Origin: Actinosynnema sp. ALI-1.44
Lineage (GTDB): Bacteria > Actinomycetota > Actinomycetes > Mycobacteriales > Pseudonocardiaceae
NCBI RefSeq assembly: GCF_001984155.1
Contig: NZ_MTQO01000054.1
Coordinates: 930,001 to 994,000 of the forward strand
Length of the DNA: 64,000 nucleotides
Direction: 5' to 3'
Numbering within the stretch: position 1 is the first letter of the stretch; each line of letters begins with the position of its first letter. The translations under genes were made by a program, and so were the position numbers. This document shows, piece by piece, positions 17,571-26,274 of the stretch. The notes below the pieces were generated by a model. The model was not told the DNA's origin. It made no database searches and worked only from the letters and a program-made list of their open reading frames with translations.

Positions 17571-18460
17571 TCGCACCAGCCCTCCGCGCGGCTCGTCCTG
17601 CCAGCCAGGGCAAGCAGCTCGCGGAGGGCTGGGCGCTTGTTCTGCTTGTGCCACACGATCGACCACGGGAACAGCGGCAACGGCTTGAACGGCAGCACAA
17701 CGAGGTTCAGATCGCGCGGCAGATCCATGTCCGCGCCGACGAGCGTGACCCGCGGCTTGCCGTAGCGGGCCTGCTCAAGCGTGTGCCGCAGGTCGTAGCT
17801 GTTGCCGCTGTCGTCCACACGCAGCCCCAGGCCCACACAGAGCTGACGGATGTAGGCGCGCCACTCGGTCGGGCCCTTGCCGGACGGCAGCCACAGCCCC
17901 TCGTCGGCCAGGTCTTCGATCCGGACTTCCGGCCGGTCGGCCAACGGATGCTCCGGCGGCAGCAGCGCGAGCAGCGGTTCCAGCCGCACGACCCGGTGGT
18001 CGAGCGCGTCGGGCAGCGGTCGCACGCCGCCGACGTACCCGAACGCGACGTCCAGATCGCCGTTCAGCAGCGGCTCTGTCGCGTTGTCCAAGCCTTGTTT
18101 CGTGCTGCGCTCTACCACCAGCCGCGGGTCGCGCTCGGCCATCTTGCGCAGGATGAACGCGGGCGCGAGCCGGAAGTCGATCAGGTCGAGCCGCAACGGC
18201 TGGTCACCCAGCGCCGCCACGGCCGCGTCCGCGACCCGGATCAGTTCACGGGCGTGCGACACGAACCTGCGGCCGTCCTCGGTCAGCTCCACAGCGCGGT
18301 TCGTGCGCTGGAACAGCTGCGTGCCGAGCGACTCCTCCAGCCGTTTGATCCGTTTCGACAACGCCTGCTGGGTCAGGAACAACGTGTCCGCCGCCCGGCT
18401 GAAGTGCTGCTGGTCGGCGGCCACCACGAACGCCCTGACCTGGGCCAGGTCGAGGTCCAC
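17537..18460 (-). CDS. LysR-family transcriptional regulator
   Basis: This 307-residue regulator has an N-terminal winged helix-turn-helix (about residues 4-62; FSRAADTLFLTQQALSKRIKRL fits the LysR recognition region) and a C-terminal type 2 periplasmic-binding-like effector domain. The start is GTG, directly abutting the stop of the thioesterase upstream, so the two are cotranscribed. The effector and targets are unknown. Confidence 0.9.
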   Translation of the reverse strand: MDLDLAQVRAFVVAADQQHFSRAADTLFLTQQALSKRIKRLEESLGTQLFQRTNRAVELTEDGRRFVSHARELIRVADAAVAALGDQPLRLDLIDFRLAPAFILRKMAERDPRLVVERSTKQGLDNATEPLLNGDLDVAFGYVGGVRPLPDALDHRVVRLEPLLALLPPEHPLADRPEVRIEDLADEGLWLPSGKGPTEWRAYIRQLCVGLGLRVDDSGNSYDLRHTLEQARYGKPRVTLVGADMDLPRDLNLVVLPFKPLPLFPWSIVWHKQNKRPALRELLALAGRTSRAEGWCDYDPAVSWLPG

Positions 18461-18847
18461 TCAGGAACCCGGGACGGTCTGCAACACCATGCAGGTCAGC
18501 CGGGCGGTGCAGGTGCGGCGGTCCTGCTCGTCGGTGAGGACGATCTCCACAGTCACGGTCGTGCGGCCGATGTGCACCGGCGTGGCCACCGCCGTGACGA
18601 TGCCCTCCCGGACGCCGCGGTGGTGGGTGCAGGACAGCTCCAGGCCCACGGTCGGCTTGCCGTCGGACTGCAGCGCCGCGCACACCGAGCCCGCCGCCTC
18701 CGCCAGCACCGCGTTCGCGCCGCCGTGCAGCAGGCCGTACGGCTGGCGGTTGCCCTTGACGGGCATCGTCGCGACCACCCGATCGGGGTTCCAGTCCGTG
18801 ACCTCGATGCCCATTTTCTCGTTGAGCTGCTCGACCAGCTCGGTCAT
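18461..18847 (-). CDS. Hotdog-fold thioesterase, PaaI type
   Basis: This 128-residue single hotdog domain has the catalytic-loop pattern GLLHGGANAVLAEAAGS near residue 40, as in PaaI/YbdB acyl-CoA thioesterases. It would hydrolyse acyl-CoA thioesters, and the substrate is not predictable. I chose the ATG at 18847 because the hotdog homology begins immediately after it and GGAGGTT lies upstream. The open frame continues upstream without conserved sequence. It is divergent from polA across 152 bp. Confidence 0.85.
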   Translation of the reverse strand: MTELVEQLNEKMGIEVTDWNPDRVVATMPVKGNRQPYGLLHGGANAVLAEAAGSVCAALQSDGKPTVGLELSCTHHRGVREGIVTAVATPVHIGRTTVTVEIVLTDEQDRRTCTARLTCMVLQTVPGS

Positions 18848-18970
18848 GGTGGAACCTCCGCGAAATAAGTTTCCTCTAGCAACTACCGCCACCCTAGTGC
18901 GGTGTCCGCGGACGTTGCCGGGCCCGGTGAACGTTCGTGGACACCGCACCCGGCAAGGCCGAGTCAAAAG

Positions 18971-18999
18971 TGTCGGTGGGTCGGCCTAGACTCGGCCGC
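18971..18999 (+). promoter_or_regulatory. PafBC-type DNA-damage promoter of polA
   Basis: TGTCGGTG (18971-18978), eight bases, then TAGACT (18987-18992), matches the mycobacterial RecA/LexA-independent damage motif TTGTCRGTG-N8-TAnnnT. Seven bases separate the -10 from the GTG at 19000, so transcription should start at the start codon. Confidence 0.75.
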
Positions 19000-21687
19000 G
19001 TGGCAGACCAGCATCGACTCCTCCTGATAGACGGCCACTCGATGGCCTACCGTGCGTTCTACGCCCTGCCGAAGGAGAACTTCCAGACCGGCACAGGGCA
19101 GCACACGAACGCCGTCTTCGGCTTCACCTCGATGCTGATCAACCTGATGCGTGACGAGAAGCCGACGCACATCGCGGTCGCGTTCGACCTCTCGCGCAAG
19201 ACGTTCCGCAGTGAGAAGTTCACCGAGTACAAGGCCAACCGGAGCGCCACGCCGGACGAGTTCAAGGGCCAGGTCAGCCTGATCGAGGACGTGCTCGGCG
19301 CGTTGAAGATCCCGATGCTGACCAAGGAGAACTACGAGGCCGACGACATCATCGCCACCCTCGCCACCCAGGCCGAGGCCGAAGGCGGGTACGACGTCCT
19401 GATCTGTACCGGCGACCGCGACGCGCTGCAGCTGGTCACCGAGCACACGACCGTGCTGTACCCGTCGCGTGGCGTGTCCGAGATGACCCGGTTCACCCCG
19501 GAGGCGGTGCTCGCCAAGTACGGCCTGACGCCCGCGCAGTACCCGGACTTCGCGGCGCTGCGCGGCGACCCGTCGGACAACCTGCCCAAGATCCCCGGCG
19601 TCGGCGAGAAGACGATCACCAAGTGGATCCAGGAGTACGGATCGCTCGACGACCTGATCGACCAGGTCGACAAGGTCAAGGGCAAGGTCGGCGACAACCT
19701 GCGGGCGAACCTGTCGTCGGTGGTGCTCAACCGCGAGCTCACCCAGCTGGTGCGGGATCTCGACCTGCCGGCCAAGCCCGTGGACCTGACCGCGCAGGCG
19801 TGGGACCGGGACGCGGTGCACCGGCTGTTCGACGAACTCGAGTTCCGGGTGCTGCGCGACCGGCTGTTCCAGACCCTCGCCGCGCCCGAGCCCGAAGCGG
19901 AATCCGGCTTCGAAGTCAAGGCGTCGGCCATCCAGGAGGGTGAACTCGGCGCGTGGCTGGCCGAGCACGCGCCGGCCGGAAAACGCACTGGCCTGGCGTT
20001 TCGCCACGTCGGCGCCCCCGGCGCGGTCGACCTGCAGTCGATCACGGTGGCCGGGGTCGACGGGGATGGAACCTTCATCGACGTCACGGCGTTGCGTGAA
20101 GAGGACGAGCGCGCGCTCACGGCGTGGCTTGCCGACCCCGCTGTGCCCAAGGTGGCCCACGCCGTGAAACTGGCGCTGCACGGGCTCGCCCAGCGCGGGT
20201 GGGAGCTCGGCGGGCTGGCGATGGACACCGAGCTGGCCGCGTACCTGGTCCGGCCGGGGCAGCGCTCCTTCTCCCTCGACGACCTCGTGCTCCGGCACCT
20301 GAAGCGTGAGCTGCGCGTCGAGGAGGTCGAGGGCGAGCAGCAGCTGTCGATGTTCGACGAGGCCGACGAGAACGAGAAGCTCGCCGCCACGGAGGTCGTG
20401 CGGGCGCGGGCCGTCGCCGAGTTGGCCGAGGCGCTGCTCACCGAGGTCGAGTCCACCGGCGGCGCGAAGCTGCTCGCCGAGATGGAACTGCCGTTGCTGC
20501 AGGTGCTCGCCGAGATCGAGGGCATCGGGATCTGCATCGACACCGAGCACCTCGCCTCCCTGGAGGCGCACTTCGCCTCGCGGGTCAAGCAGGCCGCGCA
20601 GGAGGCGTACGGCGTGATCGGCAAGGAGATCAACCTCGGCTCGCCCAAGCAGCTCCAGGTGGTGCTGTTCGACGAGCTGCAGATGCCGAAGACGAAGAAG
20701 ACCAAGACCGGCTACACCACCGACGCGGACGCGCTGACCACCCTGTTCGAGACCACCGAGCACCCGTTCCTGCAGCACCTGCTCGAGCACAGGGACGCGA
20801 CCCGCCTGAAGACCACTGTGGACGGGCTGATCAAGTCGGTCGCCGACGACGGCCGGATCCACACCACGTACAACCAGACCATCGCGGCGACCGGCCGGTT
20901 GTCGTCGCAGGACCCGAACCTGCAGAACATTCCGATCAGGACGGACGAGGGCCGCCGCATCCGCGACGCGTTCGTGGTCGGCGCGGGGTACTCCGAACTG
21001 ATGACGGCGGACTACTCGCAGATCGAGATGCGCATCATGGCGCACCTGTCGCACGACGAAGGCCTGGTCGAGGCGTTCAACTCCGGCTTCGACTTCCACG
21101 CCGCCACCGCCGCGCACGTGTTCTCGGTCGAGCCGACCGAGGTCAGCGGCGCGCAGCGGGCCAAGGTCAAGGCGATGAACTACGGCCTGGCGTACGGCCT
21201 GTCCGCGTACGGCCTGTCCCAGCAGCTGCGGATCTCCACCGAGGAGGCCCGTGGCCTGATGGAGGAGTACTTCGAGCGGTTCGGCGGGGTCCGCGACTAC
21301 CTGACGTCCATTGTGGACAAGGCGCGCCGCGAGGGCTACACCGAGACGATCTTCGGCCGCCGCCGCTACCTGCCGGACCTGAACTCCGACAACCGGCAGC
21401 GCCGCGAGATGGCCGAGCGGATGGCGTTGAACGCGCCGATCCAGGGCAGCGCGGCCGACATCATCAAGGTCGCGATGCTCAACGTCCAGGCCAAGCTCAA
21501 GCAGTCCGGGCTCAAGTCGCGGATGCTGCTGCAGGTCCACGACGAACTCGTGCTGGAAGTCGTGGCCGACGAGAAGAAAGCGGTCGAGGACCTGGTTCGC
21601 GAGGGCATGGGCAACGCCTACCACCTCGACGTCCCGCTGGACGTGTCCGTCGGTTTCGGCCGCTCGTGGAACGACGCCGCCCACTGA
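19000..21687 (+). CDS. polA: DNA polymerase I
   Basis: This 895-residue repair and Okazaki-processing polymerase has an N-terminal 5'-3' exonuclease domain at about residues 1-290 (LLIDGHSMAYRAFYALP; GEKTITKWI helix-hairpin-helix). The central 3'-5' exonuclease fold lacks the metal-binding acidic residues, as expected for actinobacterial Pol I, so proofreading is inferred absent. The polymerase domain has motif A ADYSQIEMR near 670, motif B RAKVKAMNYGLAYG near 725 and motif C QVHDELVLE near 846. I set the start at GTG 19000 because homology begins there and the promoter -10 sits 7 bp upstream, implying a leaderless mRNA. An in-frame start at 18937 would overlap the promoter. Confidence 0.97.
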   Translation: MADQHRLLLIDGHSMAYRAFYALPKENFQTGTGQHTNAVFGFTSMLINLMRDEKPTHIAVAFDLSRKTFRSEKFTEYKANRSATPDEFKGQVSLIEDVLGALKIPMLTKENYEADDIIATLATQAEAEGGYDVLICTGDRDALQLVTEHTTVLYPSRGVSEMTRFTPEAVLAKYGLTPAQYPDFAALRGDPSDNLPKIPGVGEKTITKWIQEYGSLDDLIDQVDKVKGKVGDNLRANLSSVVLNRELTQLVRDLDLPAKPVDLTAQAWDRDAVHRLFDELEFRVLRDRLFQTLAAPEPEAESGFEVKASAIQEGELGAWLAEHAPAGKRTGLAFRHVGAPGAVDLQSITVAGVDGDGTFIDVTALREEDERALTAWLADPAVPKVAHAVKLALHGLAQRGWELGGLAMDTELAAYLVRPGQRSFSLDDLVLRHLKRELRVEEVEGEQQLSMFDEADENEKLAATEVVRARAVAELAEALLTEVESTGGAKLLAEMELPLLQVLAEIEGIGICIDTEHLASLEAHFASRVKQAAQEAYGVIGKEINLGSPKQLQVVLFDELQMPKTKKTKTGYTTDADALTTLFETTEHPFLQHLLEHRDATRLKTTVDGLIKSVADDGRIHTTYNQTIAATGRLSSQDPNLQNIPIRTDEGRRIRDAFVVGAGYSELMTADYSQIEMRIMAHLSHDEGLVEAFNSGFDFHAATAAHVFSVEPTEVSGAQRAKVKAMNYGLAYGLSAYGLSQQLRISTEEARGLMEEYFERFGGVRDYLTSIVDKARREGYTETIFGRRRYLPDLNSDNRQRREMAERMALNAPIQGSAADIIKVAMLNVQAKLKQSGLKSRMLLQVHDELVLEVVADEKKAVEDLVREGMGNAYHLDVPLDVSVGFGRSWNDAAH

Positions 21688-21924
21688 TGCGGTGACGGCA
21701 ACCGTTGCCTGGTCGTCGGCGCGGTTGGGCAACGGGCGCCGAGGCGATGTCTCCGACGCGGTGCTGACCGGGAACGCCGTGTACAGGTTCGACATGGCCG
21801 TCGCCGACCGCGGACCGGCTGGCCATGACCGCCTTCAGGTCCGCGGGGATCCGCGGCGCGTCCGGCGTGATCTCCAGTGCGACCTCGATGCCGTCTCTGG
21901 CGGTTTGCCGCCCGTGGAGCGAGA
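21688..21924. other. Gap after polA with possible short YdeI-like remnant on minus strand
   Basis: The minus-strand translation near 21800-21915 reads GIEVALEITPDAPRIPADL, which resembles the DUF1905/YdeI boundary motif (EVxLExDxxPRxxxxPxDL). No start and no downstream domain survive. A short perfect palindrome, GGCAACCGTTGCC, lies at 21697-21709, just after the polA stop. I see no intact gene. Confidence 0.3.
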
Positions 21925-23109
21925 TCAGACGCCGGATCGCTTGCCTCGGTATGCCGCGACTGTGGCCAGGGCGAGGCATCCGGCCAGAAGTAGCGCCATC
22001 GGCAGGGCACTCGTCGTACCGAACAGGCCCACCAGCGGGGAGATCGCGCCGCCAAGCAGGAACTGGCCGCCGCCAAGCAGCGCCGAGGTGGCGCCGGGAA
22101 GATCGCGGCCGGTTTCCTGCACAACGGTGGTCACGGCAGGGAAGAACACCCCGAAAGCCGTGATCATCGTGAACAGGCACACCCACACGCTCACCAGCGA
22201 GCCGCCTGCGGCGAGGAGCAGGCCAACCAGGACGGTGGTCGAGCCGAGAGCGCCTGCCAGCCCCGCCAGCAGCAGCCGCGGCGCGCCGAACCGGCCGACG
22301 AGTCGTCCGAAAAGGACACTTCCGGCCATCGTGCCGAGCGCGTTCACGCCGTAGATCACGCTGGTCTGGGTCCCTGACGCGCCGTAGATGTCCTGAAGGA
22401 CGAACGTCGAGCCGGCGATGTACGTGAACACCGCGGCGGCGCCGAAGCCCAGGCTGAGGATGTGCCACCGGAGGGTCGAGCGCTTGGTCAGGCTGCCCAT
22501 GGCGGTCATGGTTTTCCATGGCCTCAACCGTTGTCGTGGGGCGGACTCCGGGACCCACAGCAGTACACCCAGTACCTGCAACGCTCCGATGACTGCGAGC
22601 GCCACGAACACCATGCGCCACGACGACACCGCCAGGATGGCTCCGCCCAGCATCGGCGCCAGGATCGGGGCTGCGGACGTGATGGCGCCGAGCGTCGAGA
22701 ACTTCTTGGCCGCGGCGATACCGTCGTACAAGTCGGTTATCACCGCGCGTGCGACGACCATTCCCGCCGCGCCTGTCACGCCTTGGCAGAACCGTGCGGC
22801 GTTGAGCACCTCGATCGACGGCGCCACCGCGCACACTGCCGACAGCACCGCGAACAGGGCCGCGCCCGTCAACAGCACCGGTCTGCGGCCCACCGCGTCG
22901 CTCACTGGCCCCAGCACGAGTTGGCCGACGACCACACCTACGAGGAACGCGGTCATCGACAACTGCGCGGCCGAGGGGGTTGTGTTCAGCGACTTGGTGA
23001 GGTCCGGCAGACCGGGGATGTACATGTCGGTCGCGAGGGGGGACACGCCGGTCAGCACTGCGAGGACCAGGAGCAGCGCGGTGCCTGGGCGTGTCTGCGT
23101 TGCCGTCAT
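21925..23109 (-). CDS. MFS drug exporter, Bcr/CflA family
   Basis: This 394-residue 12-helix major facilitator begins with the Bcr/CflA pattern SPLATDMYIPGLPDL in the first loop and motif A GPVSDAVGRRPVLL near residue 66. Proteins of this family export small drugs with proton antiport. The ATG overlaps the stop of the upstream marR by 4 bp, so the regulator and pump form an operon. Substrate range cannot be inferred. Confidence 0.9.
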   Translation of the reverse strand: MTATQTRPGTALLLVLAVLTGVSPLATDMYIPGLPDLTKSLNTTPSAAQLSMTAFLVGVVVGQLVLGPVSDAVGRRPVLLTGAALFAVLSAVCAVAPSIEVLNAARFCQGVTGAAGMVVARAVITDLYDGIAAAKKFSTLGAITSAAPILAPMLGGAILAVSSWRMVFVALAVIGALQVLGVLLWVPESAPRQRLRPWKTMTAMGSLTKRSTLRWHILSLGFGAAAVFTYIAGSTFVLQDIYGASGTQTSVIYGVNALGTMAGSVLFGRLVGRFGAPRLLLAGLAGALGSTTVLVGLLLAAGGSLVSVWVCLFTMITAFGVFFPAVTTVVQETGRDLPGATSALLGGGQFLLGGAISPLVGLFGTTSALPMALLLAGCLALATVAAYRGKRSGV

Positions 23110-23576
23110 TGCGGTGCTGTCGCGCCCAGGCCGCTGGGCTCGGGGTTGTCAGCGACCGCTGTGAGCAAATCCGCCGCGACACGGAGGATGGCACGCTCGG
23201 CTGGCGTCAACGTGTCGCGGAGGGTCGTTGCCAGCCAGGCGGTGCCGTCGTGGACGTGCTCGGCCAACGCTTCACGTCCGCGCTCGGTGATGGTGATCGT
23301 CTGTTGCCTCCGGTCTTCCTCGTCGCGCGAGCGCGTTACGAAACCGGCTTCTGCCAAGGAGTTCACCGGACGCGTCAACGATTGCGGCTGCAGACCCTCG
23401 ATCGCGGCCAGCGTGGTCATGGTCAGCGGTCCGCTGTGCCGCAGGTTGGCCAGCACGGACGCGCCGACTCTCGTCAGTGCCTCGTCGCGGCCGGGGTGCT
23501 GCATGCGCAGACGTTGTGCCACGCGAGACACCGACCAGCGCAGGGCTTGTGCGGTTTCCCAGCTCTCATCCGCCAC
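23106..23576 (-). CDS. MarR-family transcriptional regulator
   Basis: This 156-residue winged-helix regulator has the core GPLTMTTLAAIEGLQPQSLT and wing ETGFVTRS-like TRSRDEEDRRQQTITITERG, ending with a dimerisation helix. I prefer the GTG at 23576: an upstream TTG frame (23612) runs through a perfect palindrome that looks like the gene's own operator. It is coupled to the MFS pump and probably represses both until a ligand binds. Confidence 0.85.
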   Translation of the reverse strand: MADESWETAQALRWSVSRVAQRLRMQHPGRDEALTRVGASVLANLRHSGPLTMTTLAAIEGLQPQSLTRPVNSLAEAGFVTRSRDEEDRRQQTITITERGREALAEHVHDGTAWLATTLRDTLTPAERAILRVAADLLTAVADNPEPSGLGATAPQ

Positions 23577-23583
23577 GATTACG

Positions 23584-23600
23584 AAGCTAACGCTTAGCTT
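23584..23600. promoter_or_regulatory. Likely MarR operator
   Basis: AAGCTAA-CGC-TTAGCTT is a perfect 17-bp palindrome, 7 bp upstream of the preferred marR start. Position suggests autoregulation of the marR-MFS operon. Confidence 0.6.
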
Positions 23601-23654
23601 ATCTCTCGTCAAATGCGCAGATGAGCGCGCAAAAACTACGCTGTTGCGTAGTAA

Positions 23655-24419
23655 CTAGGGTGTCCTGCGTGAGTTGATGAGGACTTCGATGCCGTCCAGT
23701 GCGCGCCCCAGGCTGTAGTCGAACGACGACGTCATGGCTTCCTCGAACGTGGTCCAGTCCAGGGCGAGCATGTTCGGGTAGTCGCCCGTGGTCATGATTT
23801 TCTCCAGGTACGGCGTGTGCGCCGCCCAGTAGTCCTCGTCGCTCGTGCCGGTTCGCTCGGCGGCCTGGGACGCTTCGATTACCGCGAGGGTCGTGCTGGT
23901 CACGACGCCGTCGATGAGGCTGATCGTGTTGAGCTTCTCCACGTCGGTGAGGCCGGTGTCGCGTAGCGCTCCTATGTAGCGGTCGAAGCTCTTCAGCGCG
24001 TTGGGGCCGACCAGGGGTCGCGCTTGGGAAATCTGCAACAGCCATGGGTGACGCATGTACAGGTCGCGGCCGCTGTGCGCTATCGAGGTCAGCTTGTCGC
24101 GCCAGGTCGCGCTTTCCAGCTCCGCCATCTGATCTTCGGTGATCGCGTTGGCCACCGCGCGGTCGAGGATCACGTCGATCAGTTCCGCCTTGCTCGGCAC
24201 GTAGCGGTACAGCGACATCGTGCCCACGCCGAGCTTGGTGGCGACGCGCCGCATCGACAGCGCGGCCAGGCCTTCCTCGTCGGCCAGTTCGATCCCCGCC
24301 GCCGCGATCCCGTCCACGGTCAGCGACGGTTTCGGCCCTCGGCTCGGCCGCTCGTCCAGTCCCCACAGCAGGCGCAGGCTGGCCGTGACGTCGCCGCTGC
24401 CGGTGTATTCGGTAGCCAT
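23655..24419 (-). CDS. TetR-family regulator of the adjacent ABC exporter
   Basis: This 254-residue regulator has an HTH at about residues 30-75 (LAALSMRRVATKLGVGTMSLYRYVPSKAELID), and the C-terminal domain is of the TetR_C type seen in large actinobacterial TetR proteins. It is divergently transcribed from the DrrAB-like exporter across 74 bp that carry two operator-like palindromes, which supports a repressor role for the exporter and itself. The ligand is unknown. Confidence 0.9.
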   Translation of the reverse strand: MATEYTGSGDVTASLRLLWGLDERPSRGPKPSLTVDGIAAAGIELADEEGLAALSMRRVATKLGVGTMSLYRYVPSKAELIDVILDRAVANAITEDQMAELESATWRDKLTSIAHSGRDLYMRHPWLLQISQARPLVGPNALKSFDRYIGALRDTGLTDVEKLNTISLIDGVVTSTTLAVIEASQAAERTGTSDEDYWAAHTPYLEKIMTTGDYPNMLALDWTTFEEAMTSSFDYSLGRALDGIEVLINSRRTP

Positions 24420-24435
24420 CTTGCGTAGATCATAG

Positions 24436-24479
24436 AACTGGGTACAGTGTACGACGTTTAGGGTACAGTGTACCCAGTT
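24436..24479. promoter_or_regulatory. Tandem TetR operators between tetR and the ABC exporter
   Basis: GGGTACA-G-TGTACCC is perfect at 24461-24475. A half-conserved copy, GGGTACA-G-TGTACGA, lies at 24440-24454. The centres are 21 bp apart, two helical turns. The outer arms AACTGGGTACA (24436-24446) and TGTACCCAGTT (24469-24479) also pair perfectly. Confidence 0.75.
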
Positions 24480-24493
24480 AGGGGGTAACGCAG

Positions 24494-25444
24494 ATGAATC
24501 ACGCGGTTCTCGCCGAAGGACTCCGCAAGTCGTACAAGGACAAGAACGCTCTGGACGGGTTTGACCTGGTCGTTGCCGAGGGCACGGTGTGCGGGCTGCT
24601 CGGCCCGAACGGCGCGGGCAAGACCACGGCCGTGCGCGTGCTGACGACGTTGCTGACGTTCGACGCCGGGCGCGCCGAGGTCGCCGGGTTCGACGTGGTC
24701 AAGCAGGCCGCCGAGGTCCGCTACCGGATCGGCCTCAACAGCCAGGAAGCCGCGATCGACGAGATCCTCACCGGACGGGACAACCTGGTGATGTTCGGCC
24801 GCCTGTTCCACCTCAGCGCCAAGGTGGCGCGCCGTCGCGCGGACGAACTGCTCGAGCAGTTCAACCTCACCGACGCCGCGCACAAGTCGCCCAAGCAGTA
24901 CTCCGGCGGGATGCGTCGGCGTCTTGACCTGGCCGCGAGCTTGATCATGGCGCCGTCCGTGCTGTTCCTGGACGAACCGACAACCGGCCTTGACCCGCGC
25001 AACCGCAACGAGGTCTGGAACACGCTGCGGACACTCGTCGACGGCGGCACCACGCTGCTGCTGACCACGCAGTACCTCGACGAGGCCGACCAGCTGGCCG
25101 ACCGGATCGCGGTGATCGACAGCGGCAAGGTGATCGCCGACGGCACACCGGCGCACCTCAAGTCGCAGATCGGCGGTGACCAGATCGACGTCGTCCTGCA
25201 CGACCAGCAGGACCTGCCGAAAGCGGCCGAGCTCGTCGAACGGGTGGCCAAGCAGCCGCCGGAGATCGACGAGGACAACCGCCGGATCTCCGCGCCGGTG
25301 AGCAACCGCGTCGTGGCGTTGACCGAACTGGTCGGCGTGCTGGCCTCAGCCGGGATCGACGTCGAGGACATCGGTGTGCGCAGGCCGACGCTCGACGAGG
25401 TCTTCCTGCGCCTGACCGGTCACAAGACGGAGGTGGCGGCATGA
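24494..25444 (+). CDS. ABC exporter ATP-binding protein, DrrA type
   Basis: This 316-residue ATPase of the daunorubicin-resistance (DrrA) family has Walker A GPNGAGKTTAVRV near residue 38, signature YSGGMRRRLDLAAS near 136, Walker B LFLDEPTTGLDPRNR near 158 and the switch region TTQYLDEADQLAD. The C-terminal extension ending RRPTLDEVFLRLTGH is the CREEM-like segment typical of DrrA. It pairs with the permease that overlaps it by 4 bp. Export of a hydrophobic compound is inferred from family. Confidence 0.92.
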   Translation: MNHAVLAEGLRKSYKDKNALDGFDLVVAEGTVCGLLGPNGAGKTTAVRVLTTLLTFDAGRAEVAGFDVVKQAAEVRYRIGLNSQEAAIDEILTGRDNLVMFGRLFHLSAKVARRRADELLEQFNLTDAAHKSPKQYSGGMRRRLDLAASLIMAPSVLFLDEPTTGLDPRNRNEVWNTLRTLVDGGTTLLLTTQYLDEADQLADRIAVIDSGKVIADGTPAHLKSQIGGDQIDVVLHDQQDLPKAAELVERVAKQPPEIDEDNRRISAPVSNRVVALTELVGVLASAGIDVEDIGVRRPTLDEVFLRLTGHKTEVAA

Positions 25445-26265
25445 TCCTCACTCCGGTGATCCCGCGGACCACGGGGGAACGCGTCCGGTGGGGCGTCCTC
25501 GACGCCTGGGTGGTCACCCGGCGGCACTTCACGCACCTGATCCGCCGCCCGGTGCAGATCATCAGCGGGCTGCTGTTCCCGATCGTGTCCGTGCTGCTGT
25601 TCGGCTATGTGTTCGGCAGCGCGATGCAGGTGCCGGGCGGGGGCGACTACCGGGAGTTCCTGATGCCCGGCATGTTCGGGCAGACCATGGTGTTCGGCAT
25701 CGGCGTGACGATGGCGGCGATGATCACCGACAAGGAACGCGGCATCACCACCCGGTTCCGGTCCATGCCGATGGCGCGCTCCGGCGTGGTCGTCGGGCGC
25801 AGCCTCGCCGACATGCTGAGTTCGGTGCTCGACCTGGTCGTGCTCATCCTCTGCGGCGTGCTGGTCGGCTGGCAGTGGCATCGCGGGTTCGGCCCGCTGC
25901 TCGGTGCGCTCGGCCTGCTGCTGTTGCTGCGGTTCGCCGTGATCTGGGTGGGCATCTACATCGGTCTGGTGCTGCCGAACACGGAGAGCGCGGCCGGGGT
26001 CTACGGGCTGCTGTTCCCGGTGACGATGATCGCCAACACGTTCGTCGCGCCGCAGATGATGCCGGGCTGGCTCGGCGCGATCGCGGACTGGAACCCGTTG
26101 TCGGCCACGGTCGGCGCGGCACGGGAACTGTTCGGCAACCCGGGCCTCGGCGGCGACAGCTGGGCGGCGAACAACCCGGTGCTGCTCGCGGTGATCTGGC
26201 CCGTCGTGCTGGTGGCGATCTTCCTTCCGCTGTCGGTTCGGAAGTACCGCATGCTCGGTCGTTAG
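25441..26265 (+). CDS. ABC-2 type exporter permease, DrrB type
   Basis: This 274-residue ABC-2 permease has six predicted hydrophobic segments. The family pattern MPGMFGQTMVFGIGVTMAAM is followed by DKERGITTRFRSMPMARSGV near residue 100, the DrrB cytosolic loop. It has the normal length and is translationally coupled to its ATPase. Confidence 0.92.
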   Translation: MILTPVIPRTTGERVRWGVLDAWVVTRRHFTHLIRRPVQIISGLLFPIVSVLLFGYVFGSAMQVPGGGDYREFLMPGMFGQTMVFGIGVTMAAMITDKERGITTRFRSMPMARSGVVVGRSLADMLSSVLDLVVLILCGVLVGWQWHRGFGPLLGALGLLLLLRFAVIWVGIYIGLVLPNTESAAGVYGLLFPVTMIANTFVAPQMMPGWLGAIADWNPLSATVGAARELFGNPGLGGDSWAANNPVLLAVIWPVVLVAIFLPLSVRKYRMLGR

Positions 26266-26274
26266 TGTCCGGGA

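Noticed and set aside
18964-21795. 943-codon minus-strand open frame opposite polA
   Set aside because: It is the antisense shadow of polA, which has every polymerase motif; no start site or family match.
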